A program made the position numbers and the translations under genes. Below are positions 35,937-46,148 of a DNA stretch of 64,000 nucleotides, piece after piece (within the stretch, counting starts at the first letter, position 1; the number at the start of each line of letters is the position of its first letter). Source of the DNA: an uncultured Pelagibacteraceae bacterium (GTDB lineage: Bacteria > Pseudomonadota > Alphaproteobacteria > Pelagibacterales > Pelagibacteraceae); assembly GCA_902596515.1 (NCBI GenBank), contig CACJUF010000001.1, forward strand, positions 1 through 64,000. The letters run 5' to 3'. The notes under the pieces were generated by a model, which was not told where the DNA came from, made no database searches, and saw only the letters and a program-made list of their open reading frames with translations.

Positions 35937-36486
35937 TCATACAATTAAAGAGGAAAAATCATATCAAGGTCTACAAATGAACGAGGTTAAACCTGTTATG
36001 AAATTGATAGTAAGAGGTAAAAAAAGAGAATTTTTATCAGCTGTTGGTAAATCTTTAAATATGGTTTTGCCTACAAAAGCAAATACTTCCACTCAAAGTG
36101 AAAAATTGACTGCTCTATGGTTGAGTCCTGATGAATGGATGATTTTTTCAAATGGCGTTGTTAAAGAAAATACAAATTCTTATGAAACTGAAACACTTTT
36201 GAATAAAAACATATCTAAATTAAATTTAGGAGCTGTGGTGGATGTCACAGATCAATTCGTGAGGATTAATCTCAAAGGGGATAAGATATATGATTTGTTT
36301 CAAACAGGCTCTCCTTTTAATTTTAATGATTTTAAAGGTAAAATTGGCTCAGTGACCCAAACAATTCTCACAAAAATAGATGTAATCATTCATAATCAAA
36401 ATAAAAATGAAGTGAATTTGTTTGTAAGACGCTCATTTTCTGAGCATTTATTCGCATGGATGAATGATAGTGCGTCAAGATTATAG
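35923..36486 (+). CDS. soxG: Sarcosine oxidase subunit gamma
   Basis: The fourth subunit of sarcosine oxidase. It has 187 residues. It resembles the folate-binding GcvT fold, with ALWLSPDEWMIFSN, AVVDVTDQFVRINLKG and the C-terminal FVRRSFSEHLFAWM (about 168-181). It ends the soxBDAG operon. The ABC binding-protein gene starts 35 bases later in the same direction. Confidence 0.95.
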   Translation: MLNYNHTIKEEKSYQGLQMNEVKPVMKLIVRGKKREFLSAVGKSLNMVLPTKANTSTQSEKLTALWLSPDEWMIFSNGVVKENTNSYETETLLNKNISKLNLGAVVDVTDQFVRINLKGDKIYDLFQTGSPFNFNDFKGKIGSVTQTILTKIDVIIHNQNKNEVNLFVRRSFSEHLFAWMNDSASRL

Positions 36487-36521
36487 TCACATTTAGATCT
36501 CAAATAAGTTAAATAAAAAAT

Positions 36522-37289
36522 ATGAAAAAATTATTTTTAGTAGCATTATTTGCTCTTTTACCCTTCTCACTAAACGCAGAATCTAATCTAGATAAAATTT
36601 TGTCTTCTGGAGTACTTAAAGTTGGTACCACTGGAGATTGGGATCCTATGACAGTCAAAGATCCTGCAACCAACAAATATAAAGGTTTCGATATCGATGT
36701 AATGAATCAATTAGCTAAAGATATGGGTGTAAAAATTGAGTTTGTACCTGCAGAATGGAAAACTATTGTTTCAGGAATAACATCTGCAAGATATGATATC
36801 TCAACTAGTGTTACAAAAACGCCAAAGAGAGCTGAAGTAGCTGGTTTTACCGATACCTATTACAAATATGCTACAGTGCCACTTGTTCTCAAAAAGAACT
36901 TAAAAAAATTTCCAACTTGGGACTCGCTTAATAATTCAAATGTAACAATCGCAACTACTCTTGGTACTTCTCAAGAGGAAAAGGCAAAAGAATTTTTCCC
37001 AAAATCAAAATTAAACTCAATTGAAGCACCAGCAAGAGACTTCCAAGAAGTCTTGGCAGGTAGAGCTGATGGTAATATTACAAGTTCAACAGAGGCAAAT
37101 AAATTGGTCATTAAATATCCTCAGTTAGCAATCGTTCCAGATGGTGGAAAAAATCCAGCATTTTTAGCAATGATGGTACCAAAGGGTGATACTAAGTGGA
37201 ATGATTATGTTAATAAATGGATTAAAGACAAAAAATCATCAGGCTTCTTCGCCAAGTTATTAGCTAAATATAATCTAAAGAGCTTATAA
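36522..37289 (+). CDS. ABC transporter substrate-binding protein, family 3 (amino acid type)
   Basis: A periplasmic binding protein of 255 residues with a clean signal peptide ([19 protein letters not shown], cleaved before about residue 20). The mature part is of the SBP_bac_3 type: [34 protein letters not shown], and [17 protein letters not shown]. The ligand cannot be told; family members bind polar amino acids or related compounds. It follows soxG and precedes a permease gene, so an amino acid or methylated amine linked to sarcosine use is a reasonable guess. Confidence 0.92.
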   Translation: MKKLFLVALFALLPFSLNAESNLDKILSSGVLKVGTTGDWDPMTVKDPATNKYKGFDIDVMNQLAKDMGVKIEFVPAEWKTIVSGITSARYDISTSVTKTPKRAEVAGFTDTYYKYATVPLVLKKNLKKFPTWDSLNNSNVTIATTLGTSQEEKAKEFFPKSKLNSIEAPARDFQEVLAGRADGNITSSTEANKLVIKYPQLAIVPDGGKNPAFLAMMVPKGDTKWNDYVNKWIKDKKSSGFFAKLLAKYNLKSL

Positions 37290-37329
37290 AAAATTAGTAA
37301 TTAATTTTTTATTCTTTATAACTTAAAGA

Positions 37330-38061
37330 GTGAAAAATCTTTTATTACTAATTCTAATTTTTCCATTAACGTCATGTGGTAAAAGTGAATTAAACTGGTT
37401 AATCTTGTCACCAAACAATATTGAGGGATTAACTAATCTGAAGTTTTTATTAAGTGGTATAACAACTACTATTTATATTAGTATAGTCTCAATCATTATT
37501 TCAATTATTCTAGGTCTTTTAATTGCTATTCCATCACTGGCTAAAAGTAAATTCTTAACCTACCTTAATATTGGCTATGTTGAGATTGTAAGAGCAATTC
37601 CTTTACTGGTTTTAATTTTATGGATTTACTATGGTCTTCCAATTATGACGGGTATAAGTTTTAGCCCATTCGTTTCTGGTATCATTGCGCTGTCGATTAG
37701 CGAAAGTGCTTTTCAAGCAGAAATATTTAGAGCAGGAATTAATTCAATAAAAAAATCTCAATGGGAAGCTGGAAGTTCTTTAGGATTAAGTTTTTTTAGG
37801 AAATTAAGATTAGTAATTCTACCTCAAGCAATAAAGAATATTTTACCAGCTATTGGTAATCAATTTGTATATGTGCTTAAAATGTCCTCTCTTGTATCGA
37901 TAATTGGTATTGGAGATCTGACTAGAAAAGCAAACGAATTGGTTGTGACAACCTATAGACCATTAGAAATATATACATTTCTAATTCTAGAATATTTAGT
38001 CTTGATATTAATTGTTTCTTATCTTGTAAGAAAATTAGAAAAAAAATTACAAAAAGATTAA
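37330..38061 (+). CDS. Amino-acid ABC transporter permease with an N-terminal lipoprotein-like signal
   Basis: The inner-membrane permease of a polar-amino-acid importer. The BPD_transp_1 domain has the conserved LSGITTTIYISIVSIIIS start, EIVRAIPLLVLILWIYYGLP, and the EAA loop QWEAGSSLGLSFFRKLRLVI (about 138-157). It begins with GTG at 37330 and 16 residues (MKNLLLLILIFPLTSC) that read as a lipoprotein signal peptide with lipobox L-T-S-C, followed by about 20 polar residues before the first true membrane helix. No ATPase gene follows; the next gene is on the other strand, so the ATP-binding subunit must be encoded elsewhere. Confidence 0.9.
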   Translation: MKNLLLLILIFPLTSCGKSELNWLILSPNNIEGLTNLKFLLSGITTTIYISIVSIIISIILGLLIAIPSLAKSKFLTYLNIGYVEIVRAIPLLVLILWIYYGLPIMTGISFSPFVSGIIALSISESAFQAEIFRAGINSIKKSQWEAGSSLGLSFFRKLRLVILPQAIKNILPAIGNQFVYVLKMSSLVSIIGIGDLTRKANELVVTTYRPLEIYTFLILEYLVLILIVSYLVRKLEKKLQKD

Positions 38062-38537
38062 TTTTTTCTTCTATAGTCCCAAGGATATTCAAAAGTCATT
38101 GCCCACATACCCTTTTTATTTTTTTTGGCATAATTCTCATCTGGAATATATTTTGTTGAATATTTCCTGTAAGCAAAAGCATAACCTTCTCGAACAAGAT
38201 ACTTAGATAGACTTTGATTATTTACAAAACATTCAGCTAAAATTCTCTTATATCTATCTATACCCTCCTTGACACATCTTACTTTGTTTTTACCTATCTT
38301 ATTAATAAGTAATTGTTTTGCTTGAACTCCACATTTGATAATCTCATTATTCTTATTACAAATTTGTTTAATTTCAGGAGTATCAATCCCACTAAAACGA
38401 ATTTTTTCGTTTTTTAAATGAATGGTATCTCCGTCTATAACCTTTATTTCATTAGATTTTACATCAAGGTATGTAACAAAAAAAAATATTAGACAAATAC
38501 TAGTAAGTAAAAAGACTTTTTTTTTGTTTGAAAACAT
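38058..38537 (-). CDS. Thermonuclease (SNase) family protein
   Basis: A secreted nuclease of the staphylococcal-nuclease fold. It has 159 residues with an N-terminal signal or anchor (KKVFLLTSICLIFFFVTYL). The active-site segments are VIDGDTIHL and IRFSGIDTPEI (about 33-57), and DRYKRILAECF (about 101-111), which carry the expected Asp/Arg and Arg/Glu residues. It may scavenge phosphate or nucleotides from DNA outside the cytosol, which is inference. Its start overlaps the MATE gene by 38 bases. Confidence 0.88.
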   Translation of the reverse strand: MFSNKKKVFLLTSICLIFFFVTYLDVKSNEIKVIDGDTIHLKNEKIRFSGIDTPEIKQICNKNNEIIKCGVQAKQLLINKIGKNKVRCVKEGIDRYKRILAECFVNNQSLSKYLVREGYAFAYRKYSTKYIPDENYAKKNKKGMWAMTFEYPWDYRRKN

Positions 38538-39870
38538 TATTCAAAAAATACCCAATAAACATTAGAACTGCAATTCCCATAAACCAATTTGTTACTAAAA
38601 TCGTGTAAAAAATATCCTCATAATCCCCTCCTTTAATATTAATTACATACCATAAACTTAAAAATGGGAGAGCTGTTAATCTAAGAATACTTAGATAAAG
38701 ACTGTACAATGGTTTTTTCACTGCTTGGAATACTGCAGTGGTTATAAAAAAAACAGGATAAATTGGGCCAATTAATGCTGCAACTTTTAAATATATCGCA
38801 CCATGCTTTATTGCCTCTTGGTTATCAGTAAATAATGAAACTAAAAACTCTGCACCTAAAAATATTATTATTCCTGCAGATATCATAAAAGATGATCCAA
38901 ACATTAAAGCTTTTCTGTATAATTCTCTCAATCTATCATAATTTTTTGCACCAAAATTTTGTCCCCCAATTGATAATACCGCTGTATTTAATCCAATTAC
39001 AGGAAGTAGAAAAACTTGTTCAATTCTAAGAGCAGCACCATAACCAGCAGTAGCTAAATCTCCAAATTGACCAATGAAGTAAAGGATGTTGAACAAACCA
39101 ACACCAATCAACAACATGCTAAACATCACAGGAATCGTCTGATACAAGAGTTCACCAAGAAGATCAAATTTTGGAATAAAACACTCAGGCTTAAGATATT
39201 GTTTTAATTCACAACAATAAACTTTATATGCTAAATACAAAAGACCAACAAACTGAGCCACTACAGTAGCTATTGCAAGTCCAGCTATACCAAATGCTGG
39301 AATAAAACCATAACCAAAAATAAATAATGGATTTAGAATAATATTTAAAAAGAAACTAAAAATTAAAACGTTTCTGTAACTTTTTGTATCCCCTTGCGCA
39401 TTTAGAGTTCCATTTAAAGAGATTTGTATCAAAACAATTATAGTTCCATAAAAAATTACATCTAGATATTTTCTAGTTAATATAATTGCCTCTTGGTCTG
39501 ATCCCATAAGAGAAAGTAAAAAATCTGAAACATTTAAACCAAAAAAAGTAACTAGTATGGATAAAAAGATTGCAAAAATAATTGATTGAGCAACAAATAA
39601 TGACGCCTTCTTTTTATTATTAGCCCCTATATTATTTCCAATTAAAGTATTAGTTCCAGCAGTTAATCCAACACCTATTGCAATAATAGTAAAATAAATT
39701 GGAAAAGATTTTGCGATCGCTGCTATTGCTTCAGCAGATATTCTTCCTGCGAACCATGTGTCTACTAGATTGTAAAAGGTTTGAAATAATGAACCAACAC
39801 TTGCTGGAATAGTAACTTTTCTCAATAAAAACCATATTGGATCTTTAGTTAATTTGAAAGATTGTGACAA
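38500..39870 (-). CDS. MATE-family multidrug/toxin efflux transporter
   Basis: An inner-membrane antiporter of 456 residues with about 12 membrane helices. The start LRKVTIPASVGSLFQTFYNL and VDTWFAGRISAEAIAA are the DinF/NorM pattern, and the second half repeats it (EQVFLLPVIGLNTAVLSIGG). The substrate is unknown. It overlaps the downstream nuclease gene and follows trhO by eight bases. Confidence 0.92.
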   Translation of the reverse strand: MSQSFKLTKDPIWFLLRKVTIPASVGSLFQTFYNLVDTWFAGRISAEAIAAIAKSFPIYFTIIAIGVGLTAGTNTLIGNNIGANNKKKASLFVAQSIIFAIFLSILVTFFGLNVSDFLLSLMGSDQEAIILTRKYLDVIFYGTIIVLIQISLNGTLNAQGDTKSYRNVLIFSFFLNIILNPLFIFGYGFIPAFGIAGLAIATVVAQFVGLLYLAYKVYCCELKQYLKPECFIPKFDLLGELLYQTIPVMFSMLLIGVGLFNILYFIGQFGDLATAGYGAALRIEQVFLLPVIGLNTAVLSIGGQNFGAKNYDRLRELYRKALMFGSSFMISAGIIIFLGAEFLVSLFTDNQEAIKHGAIYLKVAALIGPIYPVFFITTAVFQAVKKPLYSLYLSILRLTALPFLSLWYVINIKGGDYEDIFYTILVTNWFMGIAVLMFIGYFLNNVFKQKKSLFTY

Positions 39871-39878
39871 ATAAATCC

Positions 39879-40787
39879 TTAGTTAAATTCTTTTTGAAAA
39901 TTATATTTTTTTCCTGATAGCTTTGCCTTGTATATCTGACTTTGTCTCATTCTAAAACGAGATTTTTGGTTTTTTGAGAGTTTATCAAAACAATTAGGAC
40001 AAGTTACACCCTCCTCATATTTTTTAGATTTTTTATCTTTAATCGAGATTGGTTGTCTGCATCCACCACAAATTGAATAGGTTCCTTGTACTAATCCGTG
40101 TTTTAAACTTACTCGGTTATCGAATACAAAACATTCGCCTTTCCATAAACTTTTTTTTGGTTTGATTTTTTTTAAGTAATTCAAAATTCCACCCTTTAAT
40201 TGATAAATATTTTTAAAACCTTTTCTTTCTAAAAATACAGAGGCTTTTTCACACCTAATTCCACCAGTGCAAAACATTGCTATTGGCTGATCTTTTTTTA
40301 ACTTTTTTAAGTATTTAGGGAAATCTCTAAAGTTACTTATATTTGGATTTACTGATTTTTTAAAAGAACCAACTTTATGTTCAAAAGGTTTTCTTGCATC
40401 TAATAAAAGAGTTTCTTTTTTTTCAATTAATTTATTCCATTTTGTTGGATCAATATGAGTATTCTTTTTTGCGATCATATTCGAGATTTTAAGATCCATT
40501 GGAACAACTTCACTTTTAATTTTCACTTTAGGTTTATGAAAAGGTTTAAATTTACTTATTGAATTATTGACACTATCAAATTCTTTAATATTCAAAATTT
40601 TTTTTAATTTAATAATTGTAGTTTTAATATCTTTATTCATTCCAGAAATAGATCCATTTAAACCCTCTTTGGATATGATAATTGATCCATTAATATTTTT
40701 ATTAGTTAAAAGATTACTCAATATTTTTTGATTTTTTTTTAAATCACTTATTTTTTGAAATTTATAAAAACCAAATACAGTGAACAT
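39879..40787 (-). CDS. trhO: tRNA uridine 5-hydroxylation protein, rhodanese-like (TrhO/YceA)
   Basis: Needed for 5-hydroxyuridine at position 34 of some tRNAs. It has 302 residues. An N-terminal acylphosphatase-like part (ISKEGLNGSISG) comes first. The rhodanese domain (about 115-215) follows, with LLDARKPFEHKVGSF and the active cysteine in AMFCTGGIRCEKAS. The C-terminal zinc-like cysteines are in SICGGCRQPI and VTCPNCFDKL. The family was formerly UPF0176. Its ATG overlaps the methyltransferase stop by one base. Confidence 0.93.
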   Translation of the reverse strand: MFTVFGFYKFQKISDLKKNQKILSNLLTNKNINGSIIISKEGLNGSISGMNKDIKTTIIKLKKILNIKEFDSVNNSISKFKPFHKPKVKIKSEVVPMDLKISNMIAKKNTHIDPTKWNKLIEKKETLLLDARKPFEHKVGSFKKSVNPNISNFRDFPKYLKKLKKDQPIAMFCTGGIRCEKASVFLERKGFKNIYQLKGGILNYLKKIKPKKSLWKGECFVFDNRVSLKHGLVQGTYSICGGCRQPISIKDKKSKKYEEGVTCPNCFDKLSKNQKSRFRMRQSQIYKAKLSGKKYNFQKEFN

Positions 40788-41437
40788 TAAATCTTCCTAC
40801 AAACAGTCATTCCATCACCAAAAGGTACCATGACCTTTTCAATCCTTGTATCCTTAGAGATAAAATCATTCAAATCTCTAATACTTTTTGTAATTTTATC
40901 ATTTATATCTTTGTTAACAACTTCCCCATGCCATAATACATTATCAATTATCACTAAACCCTCTTTATTCAATAAATCTAAAGAAATTTCATAATATTTT
41001 TTATAATTCATTTTATCTGCATCTATAAAAACTAAGTCAAATTTTTCATTTCTTATACTCATTAAAGTTTCTAATGCTGGTTTAATCATTGTTTTAATCT
41101 TATGATCTTGATTGGCCTTTTTAAAAAAGCTTTGTGCAACTTTGGTTGTTTCCACATTTTTATCTAATGCAATTATACTGCCTTCATCTGGTAAGGCTAA
41201 AGCCATGGATAATGTACTTAAACCTGTAAAAGTTCCTATCTCTAGGACTTTTTTAATTTTAGAAACTTTAATAATCAGATGTAGAAATTGACATTGAGAA
41301 ATAGATATTTGCATTCTTTTTGAATCACCAAGAGATAGGTTGTAATCTATTATTTCTTTTTGAATTGGATGTAATTTCAAACCATTCTTTAGAATATAAT
41401 CTTGTAAATGTTTTGTGATATTAAGGTCTGAACCCAT
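40787..41437 (-). CDS. Class I SAM-dependent O-methyltransferase (family 3)
   Basis: A cytosolic methyltransferase of 216 residues. Motif I is VLEIGTFTGLSTLSMALALP (about 60-79). It is followed by the family 3 segments IALDKNVETTKVAQ, FDLVFIDADKMNYKKYYE (about 129-146) and VIIDNVLWHGEV. The acceptor is unknown; relatives act on catechols or caffeoyl-CoA. It lies between gatB and trhO on the minus strand. Confidence 0.9.
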   Translation of the reverse strand: MGSDLNITKHLQDYILKNGLKLHPIQKEIIDYNLSLGDSKRMQISISQCQFLHLIIKVSKIKKVLEIGTFTGLSTLSMALALPDEGSIIALDKNVETTKVAQSFFKKANQDHKIKTMIKPALETLMSIRNEKFDLVFIDADKMNYKKYYEISLDLLNKEGLVIIDNVLWHGEVVNKDINDKITKSIRDLNDFISKDTRIEKVMVPFGDGMTVCRKI

Positions 41438-41441
41438 AACC

Positions 41442-42917
41442 TTATAATTTTTTCTTTAGGATCTCATTTATTAATTGAGGGTTAGCTTTTCCACCTGAGG
41501 CCTTCATTGCTTGACCAACAAAAAAACCAAATAATTTTTCTTTACCTTGTTTATATTCAATGGCTTTTTCTCTATTGTCGTTAATTATTTTGTCAATTAA
41601 TGCCTCTAAAGCTTTTGGATCACTTTGTTGTTTTAATCCTTTTTCCTCCACAATCTTTTGAGGATCTTTATCACCATCTATCATCAATTCAAAAACAGTT
41701 TTTGCTATCTTTCCTGAGATAGTTCCATTCTTAATAAGATTTATCAAAATAGCGAAATTCTTAGCGCTCACTGGACTTTGAGAAATTTCTAAACCTTTGC
41801 TATTTAAAACAGCAAATAGTTCTCCTGTAATCCAATTGACTGCTAACTTAATATCTTTGTTTTTACCCATTTTAGCTACAACCTCTTCAAAGTATTTTGC
41901 AGTATCAATATCAGACACTAAAATATTTGCTTCATAAGAAGACAATTTAAACTCTTCAATAAATCTTTTCTTTTTATCATCTGGAAGTTCTGGAATATCA
42001 TTTTTAAGTTCTTCAATAAATTTTTCCGAAACCTCCAAAGGTAATAAATCAGGGTCCGGAAAATATCTATAATCATGAGCGTCTTCTTTTGATCTCATTG
42101 ACCTTGTCTCATTTTTCTTCGTATCAAAAAGCCTTGTTTCTTGATCAATAGTTTTGCCCTCTTCTATTAAATCAACTTGCCTATTAGCCTCATATTCTAT
42201 CGCCATTTGCATAAACTTAATTGAATTAACATTTTTAATTTCACATCGAGTACCGAATTCTTTTGAGCCCTTTGGTCTTACAGAAACGTTCACATCAGCT
42301 CTTAAAGAGCCCTCTTGCATATTTCCATCACAAGTTCCTAAATATCTCATTATAGATCGTAGTTTTTTAATGTAAGCATTAACCTCATCTGGGGATCTTA
42401 GATCAGGTTTGCTCACTATTTCCATTAAAGCTACCCCTGATCTGTTTAAATCAACAAAGGTATTTTGTAGGTCAAGATCATGTATACTTTTTCCAGCATC
42501 TTGTTCTAGGTGTAATCTTTCTATACCAACTTCTTTTTGACTATTAGGCATATCCAAAATAACTTTTCCCTCACCTACTATAGGATCTTTAAATTGTGAT
42601 ATTTGATATCCTTGAGGTAAATCAGCATAAAAATAATTTTTTCTATCAAATACTGAACGTTTATTAATTTTTGCGTTAAGGCCAATGCCAGTTTTAATTG
42701 CTTGTTTGACACAAAATTCGTTTATTACTGGTAACATTCCTGGAAATGCAGCATCAACTAAACTAACCTGTGTATTAGGTTCCGCTCCAAATTTGGTTGC
42801 TGAAGTAGAAAATAATTTAGATTCAGATAAAACTTGAGCATGAACCTCTAAACCAATTACTACCTCATACTGATTATCTTTTCGATTGATCAAATATTCT
42901 GAATCTTTTTTACTCAT
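41442..42917 (-). CDS. gatB: Aspartyl/glutamyl-tRNA amidotransferase subunit B
   Basis: GatCAB converts Glu-tRNA(Gln) and Asp-tRNA(Asn) to the amides. I took the ATG at 42917 because it overlaps the gatA stop as ATGA; an upstream ATG adds four residues. It has about 491 residues. Motifs are [20 protein letters not shown] (near residue 18), [16 protein letters not shown] (about 84-99), and the C-terminal YqeY-like tail with [18 protein letters not shown]. Together with gatC and gatA it makes a compact three-gene operon. Confidence 0.97.
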   Translation of the reverse strand: MSKKDSEYLINRKDNQYEVVIGLEVHAQVLSESKLFSTSATKFGAEPNTQVSLVDAAFPGMLPVINEFCVKQAIKTGIGLNAKINKRSVFDRKNYFYADLPQGYQISQFKDPIVGEGKVILDMPNSQKEVGIERLHLEQDAGKSIHDLDLQNTFVDLNRSGVALMEIVSKPDLRSPDEVNAYIKKLRSIMRYLGTCDGNMQEGSLRADVNVSVRPKGSKEFGTRCEIKNVNSIKFMQMAIEYEANRQVDLIEEGKTIDQETRLFDTKKNETRSMRSKEDAHDYRYFPDPDLLPLEVSEKFIEELKNDIPELPDDKKKRFIEEFKLSSYEANILVSDIDTAKYFEEVVAKMGKNKDIKLAVNWITGELFAVLNSKGLEISQSPVSAKNFAILINLIKNGTISGKIAKTVFELMIDGDKDPQKIVEEKGLKQQSDPKALEALIDKIINDNREKAIEYKQGKEKLFGFFVGQAMKASGGKANPQLINEILKKKL

Positions 42918-44371
42918 TTTATCCACCAATCGGTAATTTTGTTTTTAAAATTGATCTTTTCTTCCATAGCATAAGCTATATTCAGTATATTTTGTTCATC
43001 AAAAGCTTTGCCAATAATTTGTAAACCTAAAGGATAACCTTTTGAGTCATGTCCTGCAGGTATTGAGATGCCTGGAAGTCCAGCTAAGTTAACAGGCACT
43101 GTAAATATATCATTAAGATACATTGAAACTGGGTCATTCGTTTTTTCACCTATTTTGAATGCTGAGCTAGGTGTTGATGGAGTTAAAATTGCATCAACTT
43201 TTTTATAAGCCTCATCAAAATCATTTTTGATAAGTTTCCTTACTTTTTGAGCTTTAAGATAATACGCATCGTAATACCCAGAAGACAAAACATAAGTTCC
43301 AATCATAATTCTTCTTTGAACTTCAGCTCCAAAACCTTCTGATCTAGTTTTTTCGTACATATCGATTAAATTTTCACCTTTTGCTCTAAATCCATACTTT
43401 ACACCATCATATCTTGCTAAGTTTGATGAAGCCTCTGCTGGAGCAACTATATAATATGTTGGTAAGGCATAACTTGTATTTGGGAGAGAAATATCAATAG
43501 TTTCAGCACCACAATCTTTAATATATTGAATACCTTTTTGCCAGAGATCTTCAATTTCTTTTGGCATACCGTCGACTCTATATTCTTTTGGTATTCCAAT
43601 TTTTTTTCCTTTTATGTTATTTGTAAGTTCTTTGCTGTAATGATTTCTTTTAAATTCTATTGAAGTAGAGTCTTTAGGATCATAAGAACTAATCACTTCA
43701 TGCAATAAAGCACAATCCTTGACATTTTGTGCCATTGGTCCTGCTTGATCCAATGATGAAGCAAAAGCAACTATTCCATATCTTGAACAACTTCCGTATG
43801 TAGGTTTCAATCCAACAATTCCAGTAAAAGAAGCTGGTTGTCTAATTGATCCACCGGTATCAGTGCCAATTGTAACAGGAGTTAATTGTCCAGCTACAGC
43901 TGAAGCTGAACCACCAGATGATCCACCTGGAACTAAATTTTTATCAATAGGACTTTGAACATTGCCAAAAAAACTTGTTTCATTTGAAGAACCCATCGCA
44001 AACTCATCACAGTTTAACTTACCTAAAAGTATTGCACCTTCATTCCAAATATTTTCTGTTACAGTTGACTCATAAGTTGGAACAAAATTATTCAAAATTT
44101 TACTACCAGCAGTTGTTTTAATGTCTTTTGTGCAAAATAAATCCTTAACTGCCATTGGTATACCTGGCAGTTTTAAATCAAGATTAGGTTTTTGATCAAA
44201 TTTTTTTGCTTTATCTAGAGCTGATGTAAAATCATTTGTAATATAAGCATTCAATTCCACTGACTTTTCAGATCTATCAATAAATGCTTTTGTTACATCT
44301 GTTGAGGAAAGTTTTTTATTTTTAATATTTTCAACTAACTCTGTTAAAGATTGTTTTGTTATATCTGACAT
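42914..44371 (-). CDS. gatA: Aspartyl/glutamyl-tRNA amidotransferase subunit A
   Basis: The amidase subunit, which releases ammonia from glutamine. It has 485 residues. The Ser-cisSer-Lys triad is in [17 protein letters not shown] (Lys, about 78) and [16 protein letters not shown] / [14 protein letters not shown] (about 150-180). It overlaps gatC by one base upstream and gatB downstream. Confidence 0.98.
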   Translation of the reverse strand: MSDITKQSLTELVENIKNKKLSSTDVTKAFIDRSEKSVELNAYITNDFTSALDKAKKFDQKPNLDLKLPGIPMAVKDLFCTKDIKTTAGSKILNNFVPTYESTVTENIWNEGAILLGKLNCDEFAMGSSNETSFFGNVQSPIDKNLVPGGSSGGSASAVAGQLTPVTIGTDTGGSIRQPASFTGIVGLKPTYGSCSRYGIVAFASSLDQAGPMAQNVKDCALLHEVISSYDPKDSTSIEFKRNHYSKELTNNIKGKKIGIPKEYRVDGMPKEIEDLWQKGIQYIKDCGAETIDISLPNTSYALPTYYIVAPAEASSNLARYDGVKYGFRAKGENLIDMYEKTRSEGFGAEVQRRIMIGTYVLSSGYYDAYYLKAQKVRKLIKNDFDEAYKKVDAILTPSTPSSAFKIGEKTNDPVSMYLNDIFTVPVNLAGLPGISIPAGHDSKGYPLGLQIIGKAFDEQNILNIAYAMEEKINFKNKITDWWIK

Positions 44372-44658
44372 TATTCAATCACCTTAGGTACTACAAAATA
44401 ATCCTCATTATCCTGTGGAGAATTTTTTATAATTTGTTCTCTGATATTTTTACTTTTTACTTCATCAGATCTTAATTTTAAGGTCGTTTCAGCAATAGAA
44501 GTTAATGGTTCTACATTGTCAGTTTTTAATTCATTAAGTTTTTCAATAAAATCAAAAATAGAATTTAAATCACCAGCTAATTTTTCAGCTCTTTGCTCGT
44601 CAACTGAAATTCTTGCTAATTTAGATATATGTTTTATTGTTTTAAGATCTATACTCAT
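44371..44658 (-). CDS. gatC: Aspartyl/glutamyl-tRNA amidotransferase subunit C
   Basis: The small stabilising subunit of GatCAB. It has 95 residues, the normal size. The segments IKHISKLARISVDEQRAEKL, then NSIFDFIEKLNELKTDNVEP, are diagnostic. It is the first gene of gatCAB and is divergent from ruvX across 50 bases. Confidence 0.96.
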   Translation of the reverse strand: MSIDLKTIKHISKLARISVDEQRAEKLAGDLNSIFDFIEKLNELKTDNVEPLTSIAETTLKLRSDEVKSKNIREQIIKNSPQDNEDYFVVPKVIE

Positions 44659-44708
44659 ATGCTATTTAAATATGAGGCAAAGTATCACTTAAGTTTAAAA
44701 TATACAAT

Positions 44709-45164
44709 ATGATCACTTTAGAGGAATTTAAAAAAAAACACTCAGATAAGTGTAGATTGATAGGTTTAGACCTTGGATCTAAAAGAATTGGTGTGTCAAT
44801 CTGTGATGATAAGCAATTGATAGCCACTCCTTTAAAAACAATAAATAGGAATTCACTTAAAGATCTTGTTGATGAACTCAAATTAATCGTTGATGAAAAT
44901 GATATAAAAGGAATCATTGTTGGAAATCCTTTAAATATGGATGGATCCTCAGGTAGGTCTGCTCAATCAGTAAAAGATACAACTGAAAATATTGAAAAAA
45001 ACTTAGATATTCCAATTTGTCTTTGGGATGAGAGACTCTCAACTGTTGGTGCATTCAATCTATCTAGCCAATTAGATATTAATGTGAGTAAAAGAGAAAA
45101 AAAGATAGATGAAAACGCTGCTGCTTTTATATTACAGGGAGCTTTAGATTTTTTAAATAATTAA
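44709..45164 (+). CDS. ruvX: Putative pre-16S rRNA nuclease (RuvX/YqgF)
   Basis: A small RNase H-fold protein required for 16S rRNA 5' processing. It has 151 residues. The motifs are RLIGLDLGSKRIGVSICDD (about 16-34), GIIVGNPLNMDGSSGRSAQS (about 74-93), and LWDERLSTVGA (about 111-121). It is followed by pyrB after about 40 bases. Confidence 0.95.
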   Translation: MITLEEFKKKHSDKCRLIGLDLGSKRIGVSICDDKQLIATPLKTINRNSLKDLVDELKLIVDENDIKGIIVGNPLNMDGSSGRSAQSVKDTTENIEKNLDIPICLWDERLSTVGAFNLSSQLDINVSKREKKIDENAAAFILQGALDFLNN

Positions 45165-45206
45165 TACTTGCTATTATAGAGGTTTATAGTTATAGAGTTG
45201 GTTTTA

Positions 45207-46148
45207 ATGGCAATTAAAACAAATCAAGCTATTAAAATATCTCAAAAACACCTATTAGGAATTCAAGATTTATCAATCAATGATGTTAATTTAATACTTG
45301 ATGAAGCAAATTCATTTATAAAAGTAAATCAGAGTAAAAATAAAAAAGTTGACGTTTTAAGAGGTAAAACTCAAATTAATTTATTTTTTGAACCTTCTAC
45401 TAGAACTCAAAGCTCTTTTGAACTAGCTGGTAAAAGACTTGGTGCTGATGTTATGTCAATGAATATTAGCAACTCTGCAATTAAAAAAGGTGAAACATTA
45501 ATAGATACAGCAATGACTCTTAATGCGATGCATCCTGATATTATTGTAATTAGACATCAAGACTCTGGGGCATGTAATCTACTTTCACAAAAAGTAAACT
45601 GCTCAGTTCTTAATGCTGGTGATGGCAGAAGAGAGCACCCTACTCAAGCTTTATTAGATGCATTAACAATCATAACTCGTAAAAAAAAGATACAAGGATT
45701 AAAAATTGCAATCTGTGGAGATATTCTTCATTCAAGAGTTGCTAGATCAAATATTTACTTACTTAGTATGTTGGGGGCAGAAGTGAACATAATCGCTCCA
45801 ACAAATCTTATGCCAAAAGAAATTGAAAAATTTGGTGTTAATACTTTTACTGATATGAAAAAAGGATTGAAAGATTGTGATATTGTAATGATGTTGAGAT
45901 TACAGAATGAGCGAATGACAAGTTCATATCTTTCATCCAATAGAGAATATTATGAATATTACGGATTAACTCCTGACAAATTAGAACACGCTAAATCTGA
46001 TGCCTTAATTATGCATCCCGGTCCAATGAACAGAGGTATAGAAATAGATACAATGCTAGCAGATGATATCAACAAAAGTGTAATTAAAGAGCAAGTTGAA
46101 TTAGGTGTCGCGGTAAGGATGGCTTGTCTTAAAATATTTTGTACATAA
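45207..46148 (+). CDS. pyrB: Aspartate carbamoyltransferase catalytic subunit
   Basis: Makes carbamoyl aspartate in pyrimidine synthesis. It has 313 residues from the ATG at 45207 (a TTG three codons earlier is less likely). The carbamoyl-phosphate site is [20 protein letters not shown] (about 54-73). The other landmarks are [29 protein letters not shown] and [12 protein letters not shown] (about 266-277). Its stop overlaps the ATG of the following pseudo-dihydroorotase by one base (TAATG). This arrangement matches the PyrB/PyrC' complexes of Pseudomonas. Confidence 0.97.
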   Translation: MAIKTNQAIKISQKHLLGIQDLSINDVNLILDEANSFIKVNQSKNKKVDVLRGKTQINLFFEPSTRTQSSFELAGKRLGADVMSMNISNSAIKKGETLIDTAMTLNAMHPDIIVIRHQDSGACNLLSQKVNCSVLNAGDGRREHPTQALLDALTIITRKKKIQGLKIAICGDILHSRVARSNIYLLSMLGAEVNIIAPTNLMPKEIEKFGVNTFTDMKKGLKDCDIVMMLRLQNERMTSSYLSSNREYYEYYGLTPDKLEHAKSDALIMHPGPMNRGIEIDTMLADDINKSVIKEQVELGVAVRMACLKIFCT

